Below, one piece after another: positions 37,210 to 46,098 of a stretch of 64,000 bases of DNA (positions are counted from its first letter, which is position 1; every line of letters begins with the position of its first letter). Source of the stretch: Armatimonadaceae bacterium (GTDB lineage Bacteria; Armatimonadota; Armatimonadia; Armatimonadales; Armatimonadaceae); contig JAUJOK010000018.1 in the NCBI GenBank assembly GCA_030447685.1, positions 33,724-97,723 on the forward strand, in the 5' to 3' direction. The notes below the pieces were generated by a model. The model was not told where the DNA came from and made no database searches. It was given only the letters and a program-made list of their open reading frames with translations. Position numbers and translations under genes: made by a program.

Positions 37210-37227
37210 TGTCTGCAAACGCACCTT

Positions 37228-37321
37228 CGCAATCGACAAGAGCAAACCATTCGAAAGAATGGGACGCAAAGCCACGGACCTAAGCGGGAAGTCGTAAGGC
37301 CGCCGGGCTGCCGAAATTGTG
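37228..37321 (+). promoter_or_regulatory. cyclic di-GMP-I riboswitch aptamer 2 (GEMM-I)
   Basis: A near-canonical GEMM-I aptamer: P1 is CGCAAT (37228-37233) with ATTGTG (37316-37321); P2 is CCATTC-GAAA-GAATGG with the GNRA tetraloop; then GGGACGCAAAGCC, the tetraloop receptor CCTAAG...GTAAGG, and the closing CCGGGCTGCCGAA. It closely resembles the Vc2-type aptamer. It ends 20 bp before the HAF-repeat gene start, next to its GGGAG ribosome-binding site, so c-di-GMP could control translation or termination of that gene. Confidence 0.92.
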
Positions 37322-37340
37322 GATGCGAGGGAGAAGACGG

Positions 37341-38987
37341 ATGATAGGAAGAACATGGGGCCGGTTAAACCGGCCACGCGGTCTTGCGCTGGCGGCGCTC
37401 GCCGCCGTCGTTCTGACAGGTTCCGCGCAGGCCGCCGCTCCCCTGGAGTACACGCTGACGGACCTGGGCACGCTGGGCGGAAGCGTCAGTGAAGCCTACG
37501 ACATCAACAATGCCGGGCAGGTGGCCGGCTATGCCACGAACGCGTCCCAGGAGATGCGCGCCTTTGTGTACGAGAACGGCGCGATGAAAGACCTGGGAAC
37601 GCTCGGCGGCGCGCGCAGCGTCGCCTGGGGCATCGGCGAGGATGGGCAGATCGTCGGTAATTCCCGCACGGCGAGCTACGCCTCAAAGGCGTTTCTTTAC
37701 CGGGACGGTTTTATGACGGCTCTGCCCGGCATGAATGGCGTCGCCTGCGACGTCAACCGTGCGGGCAAAGCCGTCGGCTGGGCATCGTTTTCCGGGCGGT
37801 CGCGCGCTGTCCTCTGGAGTGAGGGCATAGAGATCCCGCTGGGCACTCTGGGCGGCTCGAACAGCCAGGCGTGCCGCATCAACGACAACGGGCAGGTGAT
37901 CGGATACTCGTTGACTGCCGACGACCTGGCGGTGCAGGCCTTTCGCTGGAGCGACGGCGTGATGGTTCCCCTGGGGACGCTCGGCGGCACATACACCCTG
38001 GCCTACGGAATCAATGATGCCGGAGAAGCTGCCGGGACTGCCGAAACCCCCAACGGCGAATTCCATGCGGTCCTATGGAGCGCCGACGGAGCGGCAATCG
38101 ACCTGGGCAGCCTGGGCAGTTCCGAGGCGCAGGCCGTGGACATCAACAATCGCGGCCACGCGGTCGGCTTCGCCAGCCCCAACCGCAGATACTGCGCCTT
38201 TGTGTATCGTGATGGCGTCATGACCAACCTGAACGACCTGCTGCCGCCCGGCTCCGGCTGGTATCTGGAAGCCGCGCAGGCCATAAACGACAGCGGGCAG
38301 ATCGTGGGCCGGGGCTGGCGCGGCGGGCAGCAGCGCGCCTTTCTGCTGACGCCCGTGCCCAGCGATACCACTGCGCCCGTCACCATAGCGTCGGTTGCCG
38401 GCGTTTCGGGCGCGAACGGCTGGCATGTAGCGCCGGTGGAAGTCTCCCTGTCCGCCACGGACGAGGAGGGTGGCTCCGGAGTCGCCGCGACCTACTACGC
38501 GCTGGATGGCGGCGCGGTGCAGGTATACCGCGCGCCGTTAGCGATCTCAGCGGACGGTGTCCACCAGATCGAGTTCTGGAGCGTGGACAACATCGGCAAC
38601 ATCGAAGAGCGACGGACGCAGACGGTCAAGATCGATCAGGCCGCGCCGTCAGTCAGCGCGTCCGCCGACCGCACCGTGCTGTCACCGCCCAGCGGCAGGA
38701 TGACTGCCGTAACCGTATCGGGCAGGCTGTCCGACGCCGTTTCGGGAGTGGACATCGCGACCGCCGCCTTCGCCGTGTGGGACGAATACGGCGCGGTGAC
38801 GCCCGGTGGCAAAGTGAACGTTTCTTCTGCCGGAGAGTTCTCCTTCCCGGTAAGCCTGGAGGCGAGCCGCAAAGGGTCGGACCGGGACGGGCGGACGTAC
38901 CGCATCACCGTCACGGTCAAAGATCAGGCAGGCCATTCCGGCCAGGCAACGGTTGAAGTAACCGTTGCGCACGACCAGCGCCGGTAG
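37341..38987 (+). CDS. secreted HAF-repeat protein with Ig-like/OmpL47 C-terminal region
   Basis: This 548-residue secreted protein has a signal peptide (ALAALAAVVLTGSAQAAAP). About seven HAF repeats (about residues 40-345) follow, each with a LGTLGG/LGSLGSS motif and a DINNAGQVAGYA-like motif. The C-terminal half has an OmpL47-like domain (TYYALDGGAVQVYRAPLAI and HQIEFWSVDNIGNIE) and a final Ig-like strand region ending in YRITVTVKDQAGHSGQATVEVTV. It may be an adhesin or matrix protein. It is under tandem c-di-GMP riboswitch control. The start ATG at 37341 has GGGAG nearby; a strong terminator follows at 39008. Confidence 0.9.
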   Translation: MIGRTWGRLNRPRGLALAALAAVVLTGSAQAAAPLEYTLTDLGTLGGSVSEAYDINNAGQVAGYATNASQEMRAFVYENGAMKDLGTLGGARSVAWGIGEDGQIVGNSRTASYASKAFLYRDGFMTALPGMNGVACDVNRAGKAVGWASFSGRSRAVLWSEGIEIPLGTLGGSNSQACRINDNGQVIGYSLTADDLAVQAFRWSDGVMVPLGTLGGTYTLAYGINDAGEAAGTAETPNGEFHAVLWSADGAAIDLGSLGSSEAQAVDINNRGHAVGFASPNRRYCAFVYRDGVMTNLNDLLPPGSGWYLEAAQAINDSGQIVGRGWRGGQQRAFLLTPVPSDTTAPVTIASVAGVSGANGWHVAPVEVSLSATDEEGGSGVAATYYALDGGAVQVYRAPLAISADGVHQIEFWSVDNIGNIEERRTQTVKIDQAAPSVSASADRTVLSPPSGRMTAVTVSGRLSDAVSGVDIATAAFAVWDEYGAVTPGGKVNVSSAGEFSFPVSLEASRKGSDRDGRTYRITVTVKDQAGHSGQATVEVTVAHDQRR

Positions 38988-39007
38988 CCTTCCCGGCTTC
39001 TCGCTCG

Positions 39008-39040
39008 AACGCCCGCCGCACCACGGCGGGCGTTTTTTTT
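39008..39040 (+). terminator. intrinsic terminator of the HAF-repeat gene
   Basis: An 11-bp stem (AACGCCCGCCG with CGGCGGGCGTT) with a CACCA loop is followed by a run of eight T's (39033-39040). This is a textbook rho-independent terminator, 20 bp past the stop at 38987. Confidence 0.93.
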
Positions 39041-39183
39041 GTTTCTCCCACGCCCCTCGTCCGTGCCTTTCACACCCCTCCGCGCACATAAGGCGGTAGA
39101 ATACCGGAGATCTGCGCTTGTAACCAACGGCGGCGCGCCGGGTCGAATAGCCAGCAGTGCACGATGAGGAGTGGATAGCGAGA

Positions 39184-39873
39184 ATGGCTCAGCAGCAGCA
39201 GCGGCATCTGCCACAGGAAACCGGCGCGGACTATACTTCGCAGCAGCGGTATGACGCCGCTATGCAGCAGAAGGTGATCGCGCTCGCGCTGCGGCTTCAG
39301 CAGGAGCACCGGGAAACGCTCACGGCGGCGCAAATTGAGGAAGCCGCCGAGGAGGTGGGCCTGGAGCCGGAGTTCGTCCGCCGGGCCATCGCCGAGATTT
39401 CCGCCGAGCCGACAGCGCAAAAGGCCGCGAAAGCCAGAAAGCCCGCCGCGCGGCAGCCCCCGGTCCCGACACAGTCCGAATTAGCCCCGTCATTGGCGTG
39501 GACACTTCTGGGCGGATTTATCTACTTGACCGCCGCGCGGCAGTCCCCGGTCCCGACACAGTCCGAATTAGCCCCGTCATTGGTGTGGACACTTCTGGGC
39601 GGATTTATCTACTTCTTTGTCAAGGGTTGGTGGAAAGCAGGGCTTGCCGCGATGCTGCTTAACTTCGTCACCGGCGGCTTATCCTGGTTCGTCCTGCCGT
39701 TCTTCGCGCAGCAGTTCGTCGAAACCGTGGAAACATGGAACGCCGAAAGCGGCAGCGGCGAGGCGGCGCGCACCGCCGCCTCGCTGCAGCACCTGGCCGA
39801 TCTTTATGCCAAGGGACTGATCTCCGACACCGAGTACCAGACGAAGCGCACCGAACTGCTCAGCCGCCTGTAA
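39184..39873 (+). CDS. membrane protein with tandem-duplicated segment and SHOCT domain
   Basis: This 229-residue protein starts with a helical, Gln-rich N-terminus with TAAQIEEAAEEVGLEPEFVRRAI. A duplicated 29-residue segment follows (PTQSELAPSLAWTLLGGFIY and PTQSELAPSLVWTLLGGFIY), then membrane helices (LAAMLLNFVTGGLSWFVLPFF) and a C-terminal SHOCT motif (LADLYAKGLISDTEYQTKRTELL). SHOCT domains occur on membrane or secreted proteins. The duplication doubles one hydrophobic segment, which might flip topology. Start at 39184; an alternative GTG at 39157 is possible. Function unknown. Confidence 0.78.
   Translation: MAQQQQRHLPQETGADYTSQQRYDAAMQQKVIALALRLQQEHRETLTAAQIEEAAEEVGLEPEFVRRAIAEISAEPTAQKAAKARKPAARQPPVPTQSELAPSLAWTLLGGFIYLTAARQSPVPTQSELAPSLVWTLLGGFIYFFVKGWWKAGLAAMLLNFVTGGLSWFVLPFFAQQFVETVETWNAESGSGEAARTAASLQHLADLYAKGLISDTEYQTKRTELLSRL
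39444..39617 (+). repeat. 87-bp in-frame tandem duplication
   Basis: Units 39444-39530 and 39531-39617 differ at only a few positions, mostly silent or at the ends (for example TTGGCGTGG versus TTGGTGTGG). The duplication encodes 29 residues and keeps the frame, indicating a recent event inside the SHOCT protein gene. Confidence 0.9.
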
Positions 39874-39903
39874 CCGAGGCGGCGGGTTAGCTTCCCGGCT
39901 TCG

Positions 39904-40665
39904 TCATGCAATCCCCATCTTTTGCAGATTTTCATAGGAGATGCGGACGCTTTCGAGCGGCGGACGCTGGCATACGTCCTGTTCCACGATATAGTATTCG
40001 CCGCCCGCCGCCTCGGTGGCTTCGAAGATTGCGGCTAAATCCATCGTCCCCTCGCCCACCTCGGCAAAGGTCGGATTGTCGCCGGGCGTCATGTCCTTCA
40101 GGTGTATAAGAGGAATGCGGCCCGCGTACTTTCGCATATACTCCGCCGGCTCTTCGCCGCCTTTTTTGACCCAGTAGGTGTCGAGTTCGATCTTTACCAG
40201 GTCGGGGTCGGCGGCTCCGAGCAGAATATCATAGGCGTACGCGCCGCCTTCCATTCGCTCGAATTCAAACGCGTGGTTGTGGTACGCAAGCTGAAGGCCC
40301 GCCTCTTTGAGAGTCGCCCCGGCCCGGTTCAGCGCGTCGGCGATCTGCCGGTAGCCGTCGGCATTCTGGCGGCGCTCGGCGGGCAGGGACGGGCAAACGA
40401 TATACCGGTTGCCAATCTCTCTATTGTAGTCGATGACCCGGCTGAGATCGCCTTCCAGCACGTTCAGGCCGACGTGCGACCCGGCGACCTTCAGTCCCAG
40501 GTTCGTCAAGCCCTGTTTCAGATCGCGGGCGGTGAAACCGCCGTAACCGGCAAGCTCGACATGCGTATAACCGATATCCGCGACACGCGCGAGCGTGCCG
40601 GGAAAGTCTTCAGCGACGGCGTCGCGCAGCGTGTACATCTGGAGCGCGATGGGAAGTCTGGGCAT
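39904..40665 (-). CDS. sugar phosphate isomerase/epimerase (xylose isomerase-like TIM barrel)
   Basis: This 253-residue AP endonuclease 2 superfamily protein has ALQMYTLRDAV at the start, GYTHVELAGYGG, LQLAYHNHAFEF (metal His/Glu), VKIELDTYWVKKGG (metal Glu/Asp), RIPLIHLKDM and a late EYYIVEQDVCQR. These are typical metal-binding motifs of IolE/IolI-like isomerases. It probably isomerises or epimerises a keto-sugar or inositol intermediate. It stands as a single minus-strand gene, 57 bp downstream of the GH5 enzyme, so a joint role in glycan use is plausible. Confidence 0.88.
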   Translation of the reverse strand: MPRLPIALQMYTLRDAVAEDFPGTLARVADIGYTHVELAGYGGFTARDLKQGLTNLGLKVAGSHVGLNVLEGDLSRVIDYNREIGNRYIVCPSLPAERRQNADGYRQIADALNRAGATLKEAGLQLAYHNHAFEFERMEGGAYAYDILLGAADPDLVKIELDTYWVKKGGEEPAEYMRKYAGRIPLIHLKDMTPGDNPTFAEVGEGTMDLAAIFEATEAAGGEYYIVEQDVCQRPPLESVRISYENLQKMGIA

Positions 40666-40722
40666 TATTCGTACCTTTCAAAACGCAGGTGCGCTACTAT
40701 TCGACCGGCGGCGCGAAAACCC

Positions 40723-41715
40723 CTACCCCGTCCGCAGCAATTCGAGCATCGCGCGGTCCAGCTTGCGCCCCCGGAAGTCCTCATAGCGGATGTCCGCGCG
40801 CCCGGAGTTGAAAACGCCGAAGCTGCCTTCCAGGTTCCACAGCGCCCACCCCCAGTTCGCCTCTTTCCACAGATCGAGGCAGTCCCGCATCCAGGCGAGC
40901 GCGACCGCGTGCGGCGTGCGGTTGTGCGCTCCCCATTCCCCCACATGCACCCCGACACCTTTTTCCTGAAGCGCCTTCCACGGCAGAATGCGCTCGCGGC
41001 GCAGGCGCTCCTTGTCCCAGGTCTCCCCGTTATGAAGCAGCGGCCAGGTCGGTGTGGACCAGGTGTCACTCCCCTGCACCCACGACGCCTGATAATGGCT
41101 GATCTGCATCGGGGCGTAGCCGCGCGTGGATTGGCCGATCTTCAGGTCGGCAAGACCCGGCACCGGATCGTTGCCCCAGGACAGGCCGTCCACCACGATA
41201 AGCCGCTGCGGGTCTTCGGCGCGTATCGTTTCCACAAAAAGCCGCATTACGGCCTCATACTGCGCGGCAGGAATACGCGCCGGTTCGTTGACCATATCGA
41301 AGGAAAGCTGTGTGGAAGGAATGCCCCGGTACCGCTGGGCGAACAGGCGCCACTGCGCGGCGGCGCGCTCCTGAGCGAGGGGGTCCGTCCATAAATCCAG
41401 CGGCTCCGGGGGCGGGTTGACACAGTAGCCGGGCGCACGGTGCAGGTTCAGATTGACGTGTATCCCGCGCTGCGCTCCATACGCAACCGCCTGATCGATC
41501 TCGCGCAGGTTTTTCTCATCATACGCTTCGGGCTGATTCTCCGGGTCGGGTGTCCAGCACCGGTAATCCATCGGCAGACGCACGAAATCAAAGCCCCATT
41601 CGGCAAGGATGTCGAAGTTCTCTTCGGAAAAAGGCCGGTTGTTTCCCAGCGTAAACTTTTCGGTTAAGTTAAAACCGCGCCACCGCGGCAGCAGATTGGT
41701 CGTTTCGGCGCTCAT
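40723..41715 (-). CDS. glycoside hydrolase family 5 protein
   Basis: This 330-residue TIM-barrel glycosidase resembles endoglucanases. The acid/base Glu is E144 in SFDMVNEPA and the nucleophile is E260 in GVHVGEWGAHN; NLNLHRAPGY and GWALWNLEGSFGVFNS complete the GH5 profile. There is no signal peptide (the N-terminus is MSAETTNLLP), so the enzyme should act on imported oligosaccharides in the cytoplasm, unless a start upstream was missed. Specificity (cellulase, mannanase or glucosidase) cannot be set from the sequence alone. Confidence 0.9.
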   Translation of the reverse strand: MSAETTNLLPRWRGFNLTEKFTLGNNRPFSEENFDILAEWGFDFVRLPMDYRCWTPDPENQPEAYDEKNLREIDQAVAYGAQRGIHVNLNLHRAPGYCVNPPPEPLDLWTDPLAQERAAAQWRLFAQRYRGIPSTQLSFDMVNEPARIPAAQYEAVMRLFVETIRAEDPQRLIVVDGLSWGNDPVPGLADLKIGQSTRGYAPMQISHYQASWVQGSDTWSTPTWPLLHNGETWDKERLRRERILPWKALQEKGVGVHVGEWGAHNRTPHAVALAWMRDCLDLWKEANWGWALWNLEGSFGVFNSGRADIRYEDFRGRKLDRAMLELLRTG

Positions 41716-41779
41716 GGACAGCTTCCCCCGCGGGCCTCTTCACTCCGCGCTGCGCCTTTTCCTTCCTGCCGCGCTGCGG

Positions 41780-41785
41780 TACAAT
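41780..41785 (+). promoter_or_regulatory. -10 element for the membrane protein at 41794
   Basis: TACAAT lies eight bases before the GTG start at 41794, with no ribosome-binding site in between, so the mRNA would start close to the GTG. No clear -35 box is seen. The arrangement resembles the leaderless promoters at 18043 and 54216. Confidence 0.4.
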
Positions 41786-41793
41786 GGGAGCGA

Positions 41794-42564
41794 GTGCAGT
41801 ACACCCAGGAACAAGCCGCCGCCGCCGATGCCCCGTTTCCCCTCCCGCCACCCATCGTCGTGCGGGAAGCAGCTTTTGCGGGCCGCGAGCGAGCGCGAAA
41901 GGCGGGAGAATATTTCCTGACGGCGTTCCTGGCGCTTTTGTCGCTGCTTGCCGCCATCACGTTCCTGCCACTGACATTCGCGACGTTCTGGATGCTGTTC
42001 AGCACCATCGCGCGCCTTGGGGAGATGCCGTATGGTCAGGACGGGCCGTTCCGATGGGCCATCGTGACCGGGATACTTGCAGCCACCGGTATCGGTTACC
42101 TGCTTATCGAGGGTGTCGCACGGTTCCAGATGGGCCGCACCCAGAGACACCTGGAAGAAAACGCCCGGCGCGTCCACGGCCTGCCTCTTCCCCAGGCGCG
42201 TTGGTTTGTTCATTTGAGCGGCAAAAATCTGGAGCCGTCTCTTCTTCCTGCTCGGTTGGAAAATAGCGGCTGGCTGTTTTTTTATCCGGACCGTCTGGAG
42301 TTTGTCGGCGAGCGCCTGCTTGTCACCGTACCGAGGGATCAGGTTTCCCACCTCGAACCCGACCCGGAGGGGAACCGGCCTGGCGGGCCGGGCAGCCGGT
42401 GGCTTGTCCTCTTCCTGCGCTGCTCGGACGTGCGCGAGCGCGCGGCCCGTCTCCAGCTTCAGCCTCGCGACGGCCTTTCCGCGACGGCTCAGGATACGAA
42501 GCGTTTGGAAGCGGCGCTCGAAGCCTGGCTTGCCGCCGACTCACAGCCTCGTACGGAGCGATAA
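41794..42564 (+). CDS. two-helix membrane protein, unknown function
   Basis: This 256-residue protein has an acidic, proline-rich N-terminus, two transmembrane helices (FLTAFLALLSLLAAITFLPL and WAIVTGILAATGIGYLLIEG) and a C-terminal domain with GWLFFYPDRLEFVGERLLV and VPRDQVSHLEPDPEG, a PH-like strand pattern. The start is a GTG at 41794 with a TACAAT box eight bases upstream. Divergent from the GH5 gene. I do not recognise the family. Confidence 0.78.
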   Translation: MQYTQEQAAAADAPFPLPPPIVVREAAFAGRERARKAGEYFLTAFLALLSLLAAITFLPLTFATFWMLFSTIARLGEMPYGQDGPFRWAIVTGILAATGIGYLLIEGVARFQMGRTQRHLEENARRVHGLPLPQARWFVHLSGKNLEPSLLPARLENSGWLFFYPDRLEFVGERLLVTVPRDQVSHLEPDPEGNRPGGPGSRWLVLFLRCSDVRERAARLQLQPRDGLSATAQDTKRLEAALEAWLAADSQPRTER

Positions 42565-42705
42565 AGCCCATTACTTTTCCCGCCGCGCCCTGTGCAAAGG
42601 TGGTTTTCGCCCCGCAGGCTGTGATGCTGCCCCACGCGGCGTTCGGACAAGAGCAGCCCATCGTCCGCTATGGTAAAATGAGGCAGAGGTTGAACCACGA
42701 AAAAG

Positions 42706-44517
42706 ATGCCTGTTCCGCAAGATAAGATCCGAAATTTCTGCATTATCGCGCACGTCGATCACGGTAAATCGACGCTGGCCGACCGCCTGCTCGAAACCAC
42801 GAATACCGTCGAAAAGCGGGATATGCAGGAGCAGCTTCTCGACCAGATGGACATCGAGCGTGAACGAGGCATTACTATCAAAATGGCTGCCGTCCGTATG
42901 CCCTACACGGCGGACGACGGCAGCGTGTACGAGCTGAACCTGATCGACACGCCCGGCCACGTAGACTTTACCTATGAGGTATCGCGGTCGCTGAACGCCT
43001 GCGAAGGCGCGCTGCTGGTGGTGGACGCCGCGCAGGGCGTTGAGGCGCAGACGCTTGCGAATGCGAACCTGGCGATGAACTCCAACCTGGAGATCATCCC
43101 GGTCATCAATAAGATTGATTTGCCCGCCGCCGACCCCGACCGTGTCGCCGAAGAGATCGAGAACGTTCTGGCGATTGACGCCACCGAAGCGATCCGCGCT
43201 TCGGCCAAAGAGGGCATCGGGATCAAAGAGATTCTGGAGGCAGTCGTTCGGAAAGTGCCGCCGCCTCAGGGGGACCCGGAAAAGCCGCTGCGCGCTCTGG
43301 TCTTCGATTCGCACTACGATGCGTTTCTGGGGGTCGTCGCCTATATCCGCATCGTGGACGGCTCGGTGAAGCCGGGTGACCAGATACGCCTTATCGCCAC
43401 CGGCAAGACCTTTACCGTCGATGGCGTCGGCGTCTTCACCCCCCGAATGAAGGCGGTGGATGCGCTGTACACCGGGGAAACGGGCTATCTGCACGCCGCC
43501 GTTAAGAGCGTCACCGACTGCCGTGTCGGCGATACGGTGACGCTGGCGGGCCGCGCGGGCCAGTCGGTCGAGCAGCTTCCGGGGTACAAGCCCGCTAAGC
43601 CGATGGTCTTCTGCGGTCTGTACCCGATAGATTCCAACGAGTTCCCCGACCTGCGCGAGGCGCTTTCCAAGATGCAGCTTAACGACGCCGCCCTTTCCTA
43701 CGAAGCGGAATCGTCGGCGGCGCTGGGATTCGGCTTCCGCTGCGGCTTCCTGGGCCTGCTGCACATGGAGATCGTTCAGGAGCGTCTGGAGCGCGAGTTC
43801 AACCTGTCCCTGCTGGCGACCGCGCCGTCGGTCGTCTACAAAGTACATAAAACGGATGGCACGGTGATTGACGTGGATAACCCGGCGAACATGCCCGCGC
43901 CGACGCTGATCGAGCATATCGAGGAGCCGTTTGTGGATGCGACCATCATCGTCCCCACCGACTATGTCGGCGCGGTGATGGACATGGGCCGTGATCGGCG
44001 CGGCATCTTCGGGCGCATGGAATACCCGGCTCCGGGCCGCGTGATGATGCACTATGAACTGCCGCTGTCCGAAATCATTATGGACTTCTTCGACCAGCTA
44101 AAGTCGCGCACCAAGGGTTACGCCAGCTTCGATTACGAACTGTCCGGCTACAAGACCTCGTCGCTGGTCAAGCTGGACATCCAGATCAACAGCGAGACTG
44201 TGGACTCTCTCTCGTTCATCACCCACCGCGACAAGTCGTTCCAGCGCGGCAAGGCGCTCGTGGAAAAGCTCAAGGAACTGCTGCCGCGCCAGATGTTCGA
44301 GATCAAGCTTCAGGCGGCTATCGGCGGCAAGATCATCGCGGCGGAGCGCCTTTCGGCCATGCGCAAAAACGTCATCTCCAAGTGCTATGGCGGTGACATC
44401 ACCCGTAAGCGCAAGCTGCTGGAAAAGCAGAAAGAGGGCAAAAAGCGCATGAAGCAGTTCGGCTCCGTCGAAATCCCCCAGGAAGCCTTCATGTCCGTCC
44501 TCAAAATCAGCGAGTAA
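42706..44517 (+). CDS. lepA: elongation factor 4 (LepA)
   Basis: This 603-residue ribosomal GTPase has the full LepA layout: G1 [10 protein letters not shown]2 with RGITIK, G3 DTPGHVDF, G4 NKIDLP, domain II, domain III, domain V-like region and the LepA-specific C-terminal domain ending in [22 protein letters not shown]. It back-translocates ribosomes during stress. Start ATG at 42706. No other gene of the same operon is adjacent. Confidence 0.98.
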   Translation: MPVPQDKIRNFCIIAHVDHGKSTLADRLLETTNTVEKRDMQEQLLDQMDIERERGITIKMAAVRMPYTADDGSVYELNLIDTPGHVDFTYEVSRSLNACEGALLVVDAAQGVEAQTLANANLAMNSNLEIIPVINKIDLPAADPDRVAEEIENVLAIDATEAIRASAKEGIGIKEILEAVVRKVPPPQGDPEKPLRALVFDSHYDAFLGVVAYIRIVDGSVKPGDQIRLIATGKTFTVDGVGVFTPRMKAVDALYTGETGYLHAAVKSVTDCRVGDTVTLAGRAGQSVEQLPGYKPAKPMVFCGLYPIDSNEFPDLREALSKMQLNDAALSYEAESSAALGFGFRCGFLGLLHMEIVQERLEREFNLSLLATAPSVVYKVHKTDGTVIDVDNPANMPAPTLIEHIEEPFVDATIIVPTDYVGAVMDMGRDRRGIFGRMEYPAPGRVMMHYELPLSEIIMDFFDQLKSRTKGYASFDYELSGYKTSSLVKLDIQINSETVDSLSFITHRDKSFQRGKALVEKLKELLPRQMFEIKLQAAIGGKIIAAERLSAMRKNVISKCYGGDITRKRKLLEKQKEGKKRMKQFGSVEIPQEAFMSVLKISE

Positions 44518-44553
44518 TGCGCGTCGCCGTCTTTGCCGGTTTCCCCGTCGAAT

Positions 44554-44664
44554 AAATTCGCGGCTACAAAAGGCACAAAATCGGCCTGCGCCGATTGAAG
44601 AATCAGTCCGCGAAGGTCGCACAGCACGGTGCTGCGGACTTCGTGTCTTTCGTAGCCGCGATTT
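44554..44664. repeat. nested imperfect inverted repeat in the 328-bp gap before pilT
   Basis: Outer arms AAATTCGCGGCTAC (44554-44567) and GTAGCCGCGATTT (44652-44664) pair over 13 bp with one bulge. Inside, CAGTCCGC pairs with GCGGACT and CAGCAC with GTGCTG, giving a nested stem of about 110 nt. Similar GTAGCCGCGATTTCAATCG elements occur as dispersed palindromes in several phyla, so this may be a repeat family or a structured leader. The rest of 44518-44845 holds no gene that I can support; AAGGA precedes the pilT start. Confidence 0.5.
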
Positions 44665-44845
44665 CAATCGACGGGCTTTTTCTCCCGAAGTGATAACCCC
44701 GGTAATTCTGCTGGAATTTCCCCTGTGCACTACACCGGCATAGCCGTGCGTCCCGACAATGCTTTCGGCAGGCGGCGGCTAACGACACGCACAGCAATCC
44801 TCGCGGCCACGCCAAGCAATTCCCTATCTCAGTAAGGACGATTTT

Positions 44846-45979
44846 ATGAGTGTTCTCGATCACGCCTCCGCGAAAGAATTGACCCTTGATTCTCTTCTGA
44901 CCTACACGCAGGAACTGGGCGGATCCGACCTGTTCCTGAAAGCCGGCACGCCGCCCGCCTTCAAAAAACTGGGCCGCATCATCACCACCGGCCTGCCGGT
45001 TCTGGACGAGGAAGACGTTAACCGGATCGCCTTCGAGCATGTGCGGCCCGATCAGCGCAAGCACTTCGAGAAAGAACTGGAACTGAACCTGTCCTTTACC
45101 GTGGCAGGCGTCGCCCGCGTGCGCCAGAACGTCTACCAGCAGCGTGATACGGTCGCCACCACCTGCCGCCTGATCCCGCTCAAAGTAAAGTCGCTGGACG
45201 ACCTGGGTGTCAAATCCAAGGCCATTCACACGCTGACCGGCCAGCACAACGGTCTGGTGCTTGTCACCGGCCCCACCGGCTCCGGTAAATCCACCACACT
45301 GGCGGCGATGATCGACTATATCAACCTGACCCGCGAAGTCAATATCATCACGATTGAAGATCCGATTGAGTATGTCCACCCCGATAAGAAGGCCATTGTC
45401 AGCCAGCGCGAGGTAGGAATCGACACCAAGAGCTTTCATGAGGCGCTGAAACAGGTGCTGCGCCAGACGCCCGACGTGATTCTGATCGGCGAACTGCGCG
45501 ACCTGGAGACGGTCAATATCGCCCTTCAGGCGGCGGAAACGGGTCACCTTGTCTTCGCGACGCTGCACACGTCCAGCGCGGCGGAAACCCTCGACCGCAT
45601 CGCCAACCTGTACCAGCCGCACGAGCGCCCCGCGCTGTATCTGCGCCTGTCCGTGTCTCTCCGGGGGGTCATTTCGCAGAAGCTGCTCCGCCGCGCCGAC
45701 GGCAGCGGGCGCATCGTCGCGATGGAGATCATGGTGGCGACGCCCACCGTCTCCAAGCAGTTGGAAGAGGGCCGCTCCGACGATATGTACGCGACCATGC
45801 GTCAGGACGGCACGGAAGACTACTACGGCATGCAGACGATGAACCAGTGCCTGGAGCGGTACGTGGTGGACGGTCTGATTACGGAAAAAGACGCCATGGA
45901 AAACGGGGGCAACGAGGCTGAACTGAAGCAGATGCTGCGCAAAAGCGCCAACCAGCGTGCGATGCTGGAAGCCGCCTGA
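44846..45979 (+). CDS. type IV pilus retraction ATPase (PilT/PilU family)
   Basis: This 377-residue hexameric motor ATPase powers pilus retraction in twitching motility. It has an N-terminal PAS-like domain, Walker A GPTGSGKS (residues 142-149), the Asp box ITIEDPIEYVH, Walker B region TPDVILIGELRD and the His box TGHLVFATLHTS. The usual GEMRD is GELRD here. The C-terminal AEL...MLRKSANQ differs from the typical PilT end, so a PilU-like role is possible. It ends 40 bp before a bidirectional terminator and is preceded by a long leader with an inverted repeat. Confidence 0.93.
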   Translation: MSVLDHASAKELTLDSLLTYTQELGGSDLFLKAGTPPAFKKLGRIITTGLPVLDEEDVNRIAFEHVRPDQRKHFEKELELNLSFTVAGVARVRQNVYQQRDTVATTCRLIPLKVKSLDDLGVKSKAIHTLTGQHNGLVLVTGPTGSGKSTTLAAMIDYINLTREVNIITIEDPIEYVHPDKKAIVSQREVGIDTKSFHEALKQVLRQTPDVILIGELRDLETVNIALQAAETGHLVFATLHTSSAAETLDRIANLYQPHERPALYLRLSVSLRGVISQKLLRRADGSGRIVAMEIMVATPTVSKQLEEGRSDDMYATMRQDGTEDYYGMQTMNQCLERYVVDGLITEKDAMENGGNEAELKQMLRKSANQRAMLEAA

Positions 45980-46019
45980 GCGTCCGCTTCTTCGATAACG
46001 AAATAACGGCGGTATAATG

Positions 46020-46047
46020 AAAAAGGCGGATCCCTCCCGCCTTTTTT
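46020..46047 (+). terminator. bidirectional intrinsic terminator after pilT
   Basis: AAAAAGGCGG (46020-46029) pairs with CCGCCTTTTT (46037-46046), loop ATCCCTC, followed by T's. The A-run on the other side makes it usable in either direction. A TATAAT-like box (46013-46018) sits just before it. Confidence 0.85.
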
Positions 46048-46098
46048 GTCGTCTGCCCCTTCACGTCCGCCGGACGGAAAGAAGCGCGCACTATCGCC

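Noticed and set aside
42571..44052. 493-codon minus-strand frame opposite lepA
   Set aside because: Complement of a highly conserved GTPase gene; no homology expected.
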